A stretch of 64,000 nt of DNA from Diphasiastrum complanatum (taxonomy: Eukaryota; Streptophyta; Lycopodiopsida; Lycopodiales; Lycopodiaceae): positions 49,681,399-49,745,398 of the forward strand of contig CM055104.1 of NCBI GenBank assembly GCA_029204225.1. Direction: 5' to 3'. Below, one piece after another: positions 1 through 12,700 of this stretch (positions within the stretch are counted from its first letter, which is position 1; every line of letters starts with the position of its first letter). Under the pieces are notes generated by a model, which saw nothing but the letters and a program-made list of their open reading frames with translations, did not search any database and was not told the origin of the DNA. Position numbers and translations under genes: made by a program.

Positions 1-3000
1 GAAAAAGCCAAATACATCAAGAGGTGCAATGTTGCACTACATTGCATAAAAATGAATGTTGCAAATGAACTCTTAAGAGAGGTAGGAGATTGCACTTCAG
101 CTCAAGATGCTTGGGAGACTTTGCAAAAGGTCTATGAATCCAAGAACCAAACTAGAATGTTAGCTTTGAAGAATCAAATCTATAGAAGCTATCAAAAGAA
201 AGGAGAGAGTGCACATACTTTTGTCCTAAGAGTAAAGGAATTGAACAAAGAGCTAGCCTTTATAGGTGACCCTATCAAGGATGAAGAGCTTGTTCAACTC
301 ATATTGAATGGACTAAGCTTTGAATTTGACAATTTGGTTCAGGGATATGCAATTATGGGTAAGCTACCCATACTTGAAGAACTCCAAGGCACACTCATGG
401 CCGAGGAATCAAGAAGGAGCCAAATGCAAGAGAGGATGGATAGGCTTTCCATCCAAGGTGGAGATGACCAAGCTCTCTTCACCAAAGGAAAAGGCAAGTC
501 CAAAGGCAAAGGATCAACATTCAAGAAGTCTACAAAGCTTGAGGATCAAGAAGGACCCTCAAAGGCATCTCCATCAACCACCAAAGTCAAGAAAGACAAA
601 TCAAAGGTGAAGTGCTACTATTGTAGCAAGATGGGGCATTATGCCTCGGAATGCTTCAAGAGGAAGCAAGATCAAAGCCAAGCCAACATGAGCAAAGAGG
701 AGGAGGAGGAGAGTTCACATGAGGACTCTCTCATGATGTCCATATTTTCTTCAACAAGCTTCAAAGGAGAAGATCCTTGGTGGATTGACTCGGGTGCTAG
801 TTCACACATGACTAGTAAAAGGGAGTTTTTCTCTTCTCTCTTATCTTATGATGGACCTATAAAGTCTATCTATACAGCAAATGATGAAGCTTGTAAGATT
901 GAAGGAGTTGGTAGCATTCCCCTTTGCTTAGGATCTTCCAAAAAGATCAACATAGAAGGTGTTTTGTACATTCCTACAATAACAAAGAATCTACTAAGTG
1001 TTGGCCAAATGGTAGACAATGGTTTCAATGTTGACTTTGCTTCAAATGAATGTTTCATCAAGAAGAAGGGTAAGATAGTGGCTAAGGACACTAGACTTGG
1101 AAAACTTTATAAGCTGGATGCATTTGTGGATACTAATGTTGTCATGTTGGCCGAGAAGAGCAAGATATCTACCTTTACTTTATGGCACAAAAGACTTGGA
1201 CATGTCAACTCGGGTTCCATGGAGGCTATGATCAAGGAGGAGTATGCTTTAGGCCTACCAAGGTCTATTGGGAAGGAAGACAAGGTTTGTGAAGCTTGTG
1301 CCTTATCCAAGGCACATAAGAAGGTGTTTCCTAACTCCATCACAAAGTCATCTCATCCTCTTGAACTCATACACTCGGATGTGCACATTGCTAGCACCAA
1401 ATCTAATGGAGGTTCATCCATGTTTTTAACCTTCATTGATGACTACTCAAGATATTGTTGGGTGTTCTTACTTTCCTTCAAGTCTCAAGTATTTGATACT
1501 TTTGTAAAGTTCAAGTTGTTTGTGGAAAAGCATCATAATCATAGCATCAAGATTCTTAGAAGTGACAATGGTGGAGAATTCATCTCCAATGAGTTCAAGG
1601 CCTTTTGTGAGGAGGAAGGGATCAAGAAAGAGACTTCTTGTCCTTACACTCCTCAACAAAATGGAGTTGCTGAAAGAAGGAATAGAACATTATGTGAATG
1701 TTCTAAGGCTTTAAGATTAGATGCTTGTTTGCCCAAATCCTTTTGGGGTGAGTCTCTTGTATGTGCAAACTACTTGATGAATAGGGTGTCTTGCAAAGCA
1801 ATTGAAGGCAAAACTCCTTATGAGATGTTGTATGGAAAGAAACCCAATCTTAATCACTTGAAAGTTTTTGGGTGTATATGTTATGTGCATGTGCCATTGG
1901 AAACAAGAACCAAGGAGGATCCATCTTCCACAAGAGGGATCATGCTTGGATATGCAAGCTCAAGCAAGGGCTACAAAGTCTATCTCCCATCCTTGAACAA
2001 ATTTGTTGTTTCAAGGGATGTCATCTTTGATGAACATCATATGCATATGCTTGAAGAAGGCTCAAGTGCTCCAACAATCAAGAAGAAGATGGCCGAGGAG
2101 CAAGATTGTGGTTTTGAGGAGGAGCTCATGGAGGAGCAAGCACCAAACCCACCTATCACACCAAGGAGATATTCAAGGGCAAAAGTGGAGCCATCAAGGC
2201 TCACATATCAAGGAAAAGGACAGCAAGTTGAGGGTATCTCATCCACTTCTTATGCTTTATCTAGTTTTGAAGAACCATCTAATGTTGAAGATGCATTGAA
2301 CTCCAAAGAATGGTATAAAGCTATGTTGGATGAGTATGATGCCTTGATTGAGAATGAAACTTGGTTGCTTGTTGAGAGACCTCAAAGGAATGTAATAGGA
2401 TGCAAGTGGGTATTCAAGCTTAAGTTGAATGCAAATGGGAGTGTTAACAAACATAAATCAAGATTAGTTGCAAAAGGTTATGCTCAAGAGAGAGGGATAG
2501 ACTATGAGGAAACTTTTGCACCCGTGGCCAAGATGGTCACAATAAGGCTAGTCATTGCACTTGCATCACATTTTGGATGGATTCTATGTCAAATGGATGT
2601 CTCTAATTCTTTCTTGAATGGTTTTTTGGAAGAGGATATCTATATGGAGCAGCCACAAGGGTTCATCAAGCATGGAATGGAGAACAAAGTATGCCATCTC
2701 CAAAGAAGCATCTATGGCTTGAAGCAAGCCTCGAGATCTTGGAATTCAAGACTACATTGCTATCTTATTTCACTTTCTTTTGTTCAAAGTGAATATGATC
2801 CCACTCTTTACATTAAGTTTCATGATGTTGGTATTGTACTTTTACTCATTTATGTAGATGACATCATCATTAGTGGAAATAGTGTTGATGGTATTGAAAA
2901 AATCAAGATAGATCTATCCTTAGAGTTCAAGATGGTAGATCTAGGGTGTCTTCACTTCATCTTAGGCATAGAAGTACTTAGAGGGTCTGATTTTATCTTT

Positions 3001-3815
3001 ATAATCAAGTAAACTATGCTCAAAGTCTTTTGAAGAAGTTTAAGATGGAAGTATGCAAAAGTGTTGACACACCAATGGAGCAAGATGTAAAAGTGCCAAA
3101 TGAAGATGATGAAAGATCCTTCATGGACATCACTTTGTTTAGGCAACTTATAGGTTCCTTAATGTCGATCACTATAACTAGACCAGATCTTAGCTTTAGT
3201 GTATGTAGGTTGAGCCAATCTATGCAAAAGCCATTGAATATCCATTGGAAAAAGGCTAAGAGGATTCTAAGATACATCTCGGGTACATTGGATTTTGGGA
3301 TTCTATATAGAGGAGATGTGATTAACCTTCATGCATTTAGTGATTCAGATTTTGCAGGGGACAAGAGGGATAGGAAATCAACAAGTTCCTATTCAACTTT
3401 CATAGGAGAAGGTGTGGTTTCATGGCTTTAAAAAAAGCAAGAAACTATATCTCTATCTTCAACCGAGGCTGAGTACAAAGCTTTGACAACTACTACAAAG
3501 GAGGTACTTTGGATCAAGAGATTATTGGTGGAACTAAAGATCATGGATTCAGAGGAGGCACCAATCATCTACAATGACAATATATCAGCCCAACACCTTG
3601 CATCTAACCCAATCTTCCATGCAAGATCTAAGCACATTGAGATATGCCATCACTTTGTGAGAGAAATGGTGCAAGCCAAGGAGATTGCTTTGGAGCATGT
3701 TCCAAGCAATGAATGTGTAGCTGATCTACTTACTAAACCACTTCAAAAGACACCTTTTATGAAGTTCAGATCATCACTTGGAGTGATTAGTAAAGCAATG
3801 ATTGAACCAAGCTAG
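1..3815 (+). pseudogene. Family A Ty1/copia gag-pol, 5' end outside window, frameshift and nonsense
   Basis: Retrotransposon polyprotein for particle formation, cleavage, integration and reverse transcription. The frame is already open at base 1 (it reads EKAKYIKRCN before the first ATG at 52), so the true start lies left of the window. In order: gag; CCHC knuckle CYYCSKMGHYASEC near 610-655; protease WWIDSGASSHM near 780; integrase with HSDVH, LRSDNGGEF and NGVAERRN; reverse transcriptase with YVDD near 2850; RNase H with SDSDFAGD near 3340. Two lesions: a 1-nt frameshift near 3003 moves the frame just after the RT core, and TAA at 3429-3431 replaces the serine of the WLSKKQ motif (TCA to TAA). 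The frame then stays open to TAG at 3813-3815. It is otherwise well preserved, suggesting fairly recent decay. The 3' LTR follows after a purine tract. Confidence 0.93.
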
Positions 3816-3828
3816 ATAGTGAGGAGGA

Positions 3829-4511
3829 GTGTTAAAAATTCACAATTCTAGCTTGACTAGTTTTGGTCATATGACTTGTAAATAGTTAGATGGTCATGAT
3901 GTGGCTTGTCACACGTGCCAAATAGCATAGGATTCCATTCATAAGGATGTTCTCAAGTAGACCTAAGTGTTAGAACCTTTGGAATGAGTCCAAATTATGC
4001 TTAGATACAAGGGAGAAAAAATAGGAGCTATTTTTGGTAATTTTTGCATTGTTGAGGGATCTCCAAGATTCCAACCCTAACTTGGTAGGGATGAAAGATC
4101 CACCAAAATTAGCATTAGGGATAGGTTTAGGGCTACTCATACCTGCCCAAAACCGTGATGGATCATGTATATATAGGTGATGATATCTCACCAAAATCAA
4201 TCAAGCAATTTCATGATTTTTCTCTCATAATGGTGCAATTGCTCTCTATGTTCATAATTGTTTGAGTACTTGTAATTACTAATGATTATAGGATTGAATG
4301 TAGGTCTGGTGTACAGTACTCAGACTGTGGGAGGCCGTACTTTCACACGTGTGAAGCCTTCTTCAAGGATTTGGGCCATTTAGTGAGGTTCAAGCATAGA
4401 TTTTTGATGGATTTTGGTGGTTCAACTTGTGCTAATCTTATGAAATCATAATCTATTGTTTCCCTCATAATTTCAAGTGTTTTAGGATCCTTATTTGCTA
4501 TAATTTTTACA
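3829..4511 (+). repeat. 3' LTR of family A (683 bp)
   Basis: It begins TGTTAAAAATT right after the purine-rich tract GTGAGGAGGAG and ends ATTTTTACA. Its limits were set by comparison with the antisense family A LTR at 33026-33698, which shares the internal blocks GTCACACGTGCCAA and TTTCACACGTGTGAAG. A TATATATA box lies at 4168-4175 and a 14-bp palindrome TTCACACGTGTGAA at 4342-4355. The matching 5' LTR lies outside the window. Confidence 0.85.
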
Positions 4512-5093
4512 CAAAAGACTATGGACTGTGTTATTCGAAGGAAGCTGGATTTCACATCGAATCTTATAGTGACGCAAGCTGGGCATCCATGAAGGATGAT
4601 AGCAAAAGTATTTCAGGAGATTGTACTCTAGCATCTGACGTAGCCATACTCTGGATAAGCAAGAAGCAAACAAACAGTAGCTCAATCTTCCTGTGAAGCA
4701 AAATATGTAGCAGCAGCCAAGATGGCAAACGAGCTGATCTGGATCAAACAGATGTTGGAAGGATTTGATGAATCTATTTCTGAATCTTATGTCTTGTTAA
4801 TGGATAACACTTCAGCAATCTATCTTACGAAAGATCTTGTGTTTTACTCAAAAACGAAGCACATAGATATCAAGTATTATGTGATTCGGGACTTAGTTGA
4901 GAAGAAGATACTAAAGACAGTCTTCATACCCACAGAGGAAATGACAATTGATATTTTTACGAAGCAACTAAGTAAGGCTTTGTTCGAGAAGCAACGAAAA
5001 AGATTGGGGTTAATCCAACTGCCCACTTTGAGAGGGAGCTATAGAACACTTGATCAGACTAACAAAGTGCGTAGTTTACTTGACAAAGAATGA
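4512..5093 (+). pseudogene. Family D copia RNase H remnant
   Basis: The C-terminal part of a copia RNase H domain joined directly to the end of the family A LTR. Readable segments in shifting frames are a SDASWAS motif near 4575, a SKKQ-type motif near 4660, then one frame from 4722 with ANELIWIKQML, DNTSAIYL and KHIDIKYY, ending in the IQLPTLRG motif just before the LTR. At least one frameshift and one stop separate the first half from the second. The frame runs about 50 bases into the LTR. The family is assigned by the LTR that follows. Confidence 0.8.
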
Positions 5094-5543
5094 GAAACGA
5101 CTGCGAACTTGAAACATTACTATTCATGATCAACCTCAAAGGATTTGCAAAATTTATGTTGCAATCAACTCGAAAGATTCGCAAAAAAGTTTCTTGTAGA
5201 AGCTCGTGGCTTGCTTGTTGAAGCTCAAAAGATTTGCGAACAGAATCTTGTCGCGAAATATTCTATTTCTAGTTCAAACCTCAGATGTCGCGAACAATTC
5301 GCAAAATATTTAGAATTTCTTCTTCAAGCTCAAATTTCGAATGATCGGCCAATTGAAGTTTTAAAGTGTGATCTTGTCCAGAGGGGTGCCACATTCCACC
5401 CATTTGCTTTTAGTTCTGTAACAATATATATCTAACCATTTATGACGGTTGATACAGACCTGATTGAAGACATTCATATTAGTTTGATTTATTCAAACTT
5501 TCATCATGTTCTCTGTGGAAGAATAATTACTATTTTTCCTACA
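5040..5543 (+). repeat. 3' LTR of family D, internally deleted (504 bp)
   Basis: It starts TATAGAACACTTGATCAGAC after the purine tract GAGAGGGAGC (canonical TG mutated to TA) and ends ATTTTTCCTACA. It matches the antisense D LTR at 13230-14107 at both ends, including a roughly 90-bp terminal block (GATTGAAGAC, TTTGATTTATTCAAA), but lacks about 370 bp of the middle. It contains several TTCGC/GCGAA words around AATT. Confidence 0.82.
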
Positions 5544-5684
5544 CCCATTTGTTTTTTGTTGTGTACATGTGCTTTGGAAAGAGGATTGAGGCATTACCTC
5601 AAGGAGGCTATGCTATTTTGTGGACTGCAAGATTCTTGGAGCTCAAACCCACTCGGATTTCTATCTCTCTTTCACATCACACAC

Positions 5685-5796
<112 letters not shown>

Positions 5797-5844
5797 GAAA
5801 CCATGGTATGCTCTTGAAACTGTTATCCATATGTAAGAATGGTT

Positions 5845-6255
5845 GATCAATACCATTGCATGTCAGGCCATCTGTGGCCTAATGTCCATGCATGTCATAT
5901 CTGAAGCTTGCATGCCATTGCATCTGTGGCCTATTGTCCATGCATGTCAGATCTAAGCTTGCATGTTAGATTTTGAGCTTGCATGTCAGATTTGAAGCTT
6001 GCATGTCATGCCATCTGTGGCCTATTGTCCATGCATGTCAGATCTAAAGCTTGCATGTCAGATTTGAAGCTTCGTTGTCACACCATGCATTGCCTAATGA
6101 CCATGCATGTCACCTCAGACTGTTAAAAGAATCTATGAACCCTCATGATTGCATGACTAGAATCTAAGGACCATCATGTTTGCATGTCAAGAATCTAAGA
6201 ACCATCATGATTGCATGTCAAGAATCTAAGATCCAACATGATTGCATGTCGGAAG
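5845..6255 (+). repeat. Minisatellite built on GCATGTC words, two unit types
   Basis: The left part (about 5850-6110) has imperfect 60-75 bp units containing CCATCTGTGGCCTATTGTCC followed by ATGCATGTCAGATCT and AAGCTTGCATGTCAGATT. The right part (about 6125-6250) has four units of about 31 bp of the form AAGAATCTAAGAACCATCAT then GATTGCATGTC. Both unit types share GCATGTC, which suggests one evolved from the other. No coding capacity. Confidence 0.85.
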
Positions 6256-6438
6256 GATTAAGACTTATGAAAAAATTTCTATGCTTTTATTAAGCTAGAT
6301 ATGGAATTAAGATCAATGAAAGGAACTAAGTCTATGTTAAGTTGATGTTCCTACTTTGAGACCCCTATTGGAATCCATTGTATATGTAATTGGCATTGGC
6401 CAATTGGTTTTGCATAATGACAAGAAAAGAATCCTTCA

Positions 6439-6458
6439 GGGGGGGGGGGGGGGGGGGG
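6439..6458 (+). repeat. G20 homopolymer
   Basis: Twenty consecutive G followed by TCCCCATC. The length in an assembly is unreliable for such a tract. The surrounding 6256-6660 holds no gene that I can see. Confidence 0.9.
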
Positions 6459-6664
6459 TCCCCATCTTGACCCCTCAGGTCTTCTGCTGTTGTGTGAATG
6501 AATTTATGAGATGCATTGTTTTGAAGTATTAGTTTCCAAGTCTAATTTTGATTTAAAGTCTTATTTGATTTTCATTTAAGATTCAAGTCTTGCTTTATGT
6601 GAATGATAAGCCAATAAATCTTTTGGCCTTTAAGAACTTAGGACAGGCCTTCACCCTCGAGTTC

Positions 6665-7273
6665 ACACTTGCCCTAACTGATTTGCAAGTAAATTTCTGG
6701 GAAGTTCTAACTAGATGGATGCTAGCTCATTATGGCCAACTGGCTATTGCGATCTACAACCTAATAGTTGTCCTATTGGACGTGCGTATAAATAGCTGAT
6801 CATCAAACAACGTTACCTTAACTCTTGCTCAACTTTCTAGCTTAGTTTTCAGAGTTCATTAGAGTATTGACTACTTGTGCTTATTGCTATTAGCGGAAGC
6901 ACAATCAGACAAAATTTCAGTTACTCAGAGATAACTTAGAGTACGCAGTTTCTATCTACAATTGTCTTGTGCTCTCATCATCATTTGATTTTGTACATAT
7001 TAAATGATGAATCAATCTACTCCTTTATTGCGTTCAATATTATGTCAGAATGTATGCATCTCTGTGATTGTTTGTAACCGATAATCTCTTATTGTTTCGT
7101 CTGCTAGCGATTTCAAAGTTAGTTGCTAGAATATTGAACGTGACTTCTATCATTATGTTTTGTTCAATATTGATAGGCATAGTCATGCATTAGGAAAGAA
7201 GGCTTTATTCCACTGTGCTCGATAAATTGCCACAGTCTTCGACTTGTCGTTATTGCATTCCCTCTTTCCAACA
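6665..7273 (+). repeat. 5' LTR of deleted family B element, 5' part missing
   Basis: From TTGCCCTAACTGATTTGCAAG (6668 on) to CTCTTTCCAACA it matches the complete B LTR at 7854-8727, but the first 210 or so bases of the LTR are absent. TATAAATA lies at 6787-6794. A primer-binding site follows immediately, so this is the 5' LTR of the short element. Confidence 0.85.
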
Positions 7274-7285
7274 GGGTATCAGAGC
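7274..7285 (+). other. Primer-binding site, initiator tRNA-Met type
   Basis: GGGTATCAGAGC directly after the LTR terminus CCAACA. It differs from the canonical plant copia PBS TGGTATCAGAGC at the first base. Confidence 0.8.
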
Positions 7286-7846
7286 ATACCTTTATGATAT
7301 CAGAGCGATCTGTTATATCATAGCTCTAGTACTTGATATCTTTCATGACATCAAATTGATATCATTAGATACTTTTCACAGTATCACATTCTTCAATTTG
7401 TGGTATCAAACACTCGTAAATCCACTTCTGGATTTACATTCTTCCTCAAAAATGGTCCTATTTCATGGAACAGTTGCAAGCAAACTTTGATAGCTCTATC
7501 TTCTACTGAATCAGAGTATATCGTAACTTCTCAAGATACAAATGGAGGAGTATTGTTGAGAAACTTACTTTCAGATATCAGTCTGAATCAATATGCTCCG
7601 ACAATTCTATTTTGTAATAATCAAAGTGCCATTGCTTTGTCAACCAACCCTAGATTTCATTCTAGAAGTAAGCACATTGAAATTAAGTATCACTATGTCA
7701 GAAGCAAAGTTCTTGACAAAGAGGTTGACTTGTTGAACTCAAGATATGACAGCAGATATTTTTACTAAGCATTAAGCTTGGATGCATACACAAAATTTTG
7801 TGCAAAACTAAGCCTGAAGGTCAAAGCATTCATGGATTTAGATTAA
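7286..7846 (+). pseudogene. Family B copia: leader joined to RNase H end (internal deletion)
   Basis: About 115 bp of leader is followed directly, near 7401, by RNase H sequence: RKSTSGFTFFL, PISWNS, ALSSTESEYI, FCNNQSAIAL, SKHIEIKYHYVRSK. Gag, protease, integrase and RT (about 4 kb) are missing. The frame is broken near the end, but the family B terminal codons LDL-stop are still visible at 7844-7846, followed by the polypurine tract AGGGAGAG. It could be copied only by enzymes from another element. Confidence 0.85.
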
Positions 7847-7853
7847 GGGAGAG

Positions 7854-8727
7854 TGTTAGATTATTTTTTTATTGACCGAATAATTGATCTTTAATCTTCA
7901 TCCACTTATTATCCAGTTCTGCAACTTTGCTCATGTTTCTACACAATTTGCAGAAATACTCAAAAATCGCTAACAGGTGGATCCGACATATCGGACATCA
8001 TCCGACATATCGGACATAATAGTACAAACTATCGAATGAAAGACAATTATTGTTCCACTTGAATTGAAGCTACAGAGTTGCCCTAACCGATTTGCAAGTA
8101 AATTTCCGAGAAGTTCTAACTAAATGGATGACATCTCATTATGGACAACTGGCTATTGCGATCTGCAACCTAATAGTTGTCCTACTGGATGTGCGTCCAT
8201 TGCTTAGTATAAATAGCTGATCATCAAACAACTTTAGCTTAAATCTTGCTCAACTTTCTAGCTTAGTTTTCAGAGTTCATTAGAGGATTGACTATTTGTG
8301 CTCACTGCTTATCAGCAAAAAGGGCAATCAAACAAAGTTTTAGTTACTCAGAGATAGCTTAGAGTACGCGGTTTCTATCCGCAATTGTCTTGTGCTCATC
8401 ATCATCTGTATTTATGCTGAATCAATCTATCCTTTATTGCATTTAGTATTATGTCAAAATGTATGCATCACTGTGATTGTTTGTAACTGATAATCTCTTA
8501 TTGTTTCGTCTGATATTTAAATACTACATTGTTTGGCTATGTAATCACTTTAGTGCTAGCGATTTCAAATTTAGTTGCTGAAAGATTGAATGTGACTTCT
8601 GTCATTATGTTTTGTTCAATATTGATAGGCATAGTCGTGTATTAGAAAAGAAGGCTTTATTCCACTGCGTTCGATAAGTCGCCACAATCTTCGACTTGTC
8701 ATTATTGCATTCCCTCTTTCCGCAACA
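7854..8727 (+). repeat. 3' LTR of deleted family B element (874 bp)
   Basis: It starts TGTTAGATTATTTTTTT after the polypurine tract and ends CTCTTTCCGCAACA. TATAAATA is at 8208-8215. A short internal duplication carries CCGACATATCGGACAT twice near 7985-8020. The start resembles the family B LTR at 63631 (shared TTTAATCTTCATCCA and TTATCCAGTTCTGCAA). Confidence 0.87.
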
Positions 8728-8744
8728 TATTGTAGTCGACGTTT

Positions 8745-9705
8745 GGGACCTAAAAAAGTCCTCTACCTGCTAGTCGCAGGCCTTCATTTGGTCAATACTC
8801 CCGTTAGCTTTGTATTTGATCTTGAAGACCCATTTGCAATCGATAAAATTGCTGCGGTAAGTAGTTCAACCAATGGCCATGTCTAGTTCTTGATCAAAGA
8901 GGAATACTCTCTATCCATTGCTTCTCTCTAGAGATTGGAGTCTGATTGGCTAAGTGCCTTTTCGAATACACTAGTCAGTTCCTTCATTAAAAGACATGTA
9001 GACTCAAGAATATACCACGTGGGTTGTGTGCACACTTGGTTCGATCTTTTTGGAGGTCACATCGGCTGATGATCCATTCCTTGGTCGAGTTGTTGCTGAG
9101 TAACAACAATGTCTTTCTCTAATTTGCTATCAACTATCAGCATGATGGAACCTGAGGCTCGAATTGTCATGTCAGTGGTAGGTGTCGAATGTTCACATGG
9201 AACTTTACCTTTTCCTTTGAAGTCGATGAACTGATCCTCGATAAAAACTATATCCTTGCTGAATAAAATCTACTGGATATCGGGGTCGTATAGCTTATAG
9301 GTATTGTCGAAGGAGTTTTTACCAATTAGGATGGTCTTTAGACTTTGGAAGTCAAATTTCTTCCTTGTCTCCTTCGGGATCCTGCGCGTAGCTGTTGCAA
9401 CCGAATACTCGTAGGTTCTTCAATGAGGGCTTAAATCATGTCCAAACTTCATGGGGTGTTTTTCCTGAGAGGGCCTTAGTCGAACAACTATTTTGGCTAT
9501 AGTGGAAAAAGCTTCAACCCAAAAGCTCTTTGGCAAAGATGCGTGTGCCAACATACATTTGGCTGACTCGACCAGGGTATGATTATTCCTGTTAAGCTAT
9601 TTGACTGAGGCAAATAGGGAGTGATAAACTGATGTTCAATGCCTTGGCTCCGGCTATACTCAATTGTACTACTCTTTTTGTTAACTTCCAATGCAACAAT
9701 CATGG
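8745..9705 (-). pseudogene. Antisense family B copia fragment: integrase C-terminus to RT linker
   Basis: Read on the minus strand it gives integrase C-terminal sequence (GIEHQFITPYLPQSN near 9630), then SRDVVF-type and linker motifs. It parallels the antisense B' copy at 30600-31400 in order and wording. It is heavily frameshifted with several stops and has no ends of its own. It abuts the next family D segment at about 9706 without an LTR, so the join is a rearrangement. Confidence 0.75.
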
Positions 9706-9708
9706 GTT

Positions 9709-12700
9709 CTAACTAAATTGGCTCAATATGTATATTGCAAATGCTATATCAGGTCTGGTATTGTCTGCAAGATACAACAATGATCCAATCAGCCCGCAAT
9801 AGGGTGTATTGGCCATTCGCTTCTCTTCCTCGAGAGTCTGCGGACAATCTGCCTTGCTCAGTATTGTTCCAGGTATCATGGGAGTATGCACACCTTTGCA
9901 TTTGAGCATGTTGAAGTCTTCAATGATTTTTCGAGTGTACTTTTGTTGGTGAAGATACAACTCACCACCTTCAAAGTCTCTTTCGATCTGCAAGCCTAGA
10001 TAGATTTTTGTTTCTCTTAGGTCAGCGATTTCAAATATTCCAGAAATGTCTCTTTTGACATTTGAAATTAATTTATCTTTTCTTGAGAAGATAAGCGTGT
10101 CATCAACATAAACAACTAGAATGATAATTTCATTTTGGACATGCTTGATATAAAAATTCGATTCAGCGAATAGAGGTTCGAAGCCTAAGAAACGTGGTGC
10201 TTTGTCCTTCTTTCTATACCATTGTCTAGCTGCTTGTTTCAAACCATAAATGCTTTTATTTATGTGACATCCAAATTTTCGATATTCTTGGCTTACAAAA
10301 CCAAGTGGTTGGTCCATGAATAAATCTTCTTCTAATTCTGCATGCAAGAAAGCAGTTTTCTCATCCACAACATGGATTTTCAAATCATGAGCCACTACAT
10401 AAGCAAATAACAAGCAAATTGATGTGTGTTTGACTACCGGTGAGAAAGTATCAGTGTAGTCAATCCCATATTTCTGTGAAAATCTTTCACAACCAACCTT
10501 GCTTTGTATTCGATGTTTTCTCCATCAGGACCTGTTTTGATCTTGTAGATCCACTTGCATTTGAGGGGTTTTCTTCCATTAGGTATAGGTGCAAGTGTCC
10601 ATACGTTGTTCTTGTACATGGATGACATTTCATCCTCCATTGCTTGAATCCAATGATCTTTATTCGGTCCATCAATAGCTTTCTCGAATGTTTGAGGTTC
10701 GTCTGAGAAACCACAAAATTCGATGGCTATCTTTGTTGAAACATCCTGACCAAACCTTACAGGTGGTTTTCATTGTCTATCAGATCTTCTCACACGTGAT
10801 TTCGAATTCGATTATGCATTTTCGGATTCAATCTTTTCAGTTGGAATTCGAACTGGTGATTCAAGTCTATCAGGTACTCGATCTTGAACTCCCTCTGAAT
10901 ATGGTAATTTTGGTTCATCATCTGCTTGCTTTACTTTTGTCATTGGTAACTCATAATAATTCCTAAAAATTTCATAGCCGACTAAATCACTGTCTGCTAT
11001 GTACTTTGACTCATCAATTTTTTAACTTTTATTGTCCCAATTTTGGGTATATAGACTCGATAATATGACGAATGTAACTCAATCCTACCAGAAATCCTTG
11101 TTCTGTCTTTTCATCAAGTTTCTTTCTCAATTTGTCGCGCATTTGCACATCCAAATGTCCGAACATATGCAAGTTTTGGCTTCGACTTCCACCATATCTC
11201 ATGAGGAGTTTTATCTGGTATTCAAAAATTCAGAATACAATTTTGAAAATAATTCGATGTAGCCACTGCTTCCGTGCACAACTGTTTTGGTGCTTTCACA
11301 TGAGCCATCGTACACCTAGCAGCTTCCATAAGTGTACGATTTCTTCGTTCAACTATTCCATTGTGCTGAGGTGTGTATGATGCAGTCTTCGTATGCATAA
11401 TACCTCGATTAATATAGTAAGCTTTGAACTAATTGAAAATGTATTGACCTCCACAATTTGTGCGAATCTGCTTCAACTTATTGTCTGTCTGCTTCTCAGC
11501 CCAATTTGTATACTCAACAAATTTCTCGAAAGCTTCATATTTTGTATGAATAATGTATACCACAACGAACTTGCTGAAGTCATCAATAAATGTTATGAAG
11601 TATTTTGCATCACCTAATGACAATAGTCTAAATGGTCCACAAATATCCGAATGCACAATTTCAAGTACCTTTGTTGCTTTATAAACATCCTTACTAAAAG
11701 GTGTTCTAGTCATTTGCCTTTAAGACAGGATTCACAAGTAGTTCAAATATCTCTACTTTTGATTTCAACTCCTTCGATTCTTTGACTCTTGTTTGCTTGG
11801 TACAAGGCTTCCATGTTCATGTGACATAGCCTCTTATGCCACAGAATATCTGTCGATTCTTGAGTTTGATTAGTTTGTTCAACTTGAGTTCAAATATTCA
11901 AGTGATACAAATTCCTTCTCTATTGCCTTTAGCAACTAGGTTATCAAAATCTTCATTGAACAATTTATAACAGTTCTTTGTGAAAGTTATTGACATTCTG
12001 TGTATCGACTATCTTTGCTACGAACAGAAGATCTTTATCAAGAGTAGGGACATAGAGAACTTCCTCCAGTTTCTTGTCACCCTGATTCATGTCCAGCCAT
12101 AGTACACCAGTTCCATCAACTACGTGCTTAGAACTGTCTCCAAGTATAATGAAACTTGAATAATTCTTCTTCTTGTACTAAGATAAAATTTGTTTCGAGA
12201 AAACAAAATGTGAGGTGGCTCCCAAATCAAGTACTACCTCTTGAATTTTTTAATTTGATGAACAACATAGATTAGCACTAACATATGTTGCTGAGTTTCT
12301 TGTCGTCCTATCTTCTGCTACTGTAGAGTAATTTGCTTTGTCTTCGACATAGTTTGAATCTGAAGGTTCGCTTCGATTTTGTTTCTTTTTGAATCTGGGA
12401 TTCTGATAATAGTCTATTGTTGCATGATCCCATTTATGACAATGAATGCAATCAATTATTGGATTTAACCAACACTTGTCTTCTGTATGACCTAATCTTT
12501 TGCATCTATTACAAATCTTCCTATTACCAAAATTTTTCTGCTGTTTTCCATATTGTTGATCATTTGTCTTGGACTCATTCTTTTTAGATGACTCTCTCTT
12601 AAATTTAGACTTCTTTGAAGATTTATTCTTCTGAGTAAATAGAGCATTTTTGGAATCACCATTATCGTCATAGCGTTCACGAGCTTCTACTTCCTCTTTG

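Noticed and set aside
5845-6255. CRISPR-like array
   Set aside because: Units are adjacent and imperfect with no unique spacers, and the DNA is plant nuclear. It is a minisatellite.
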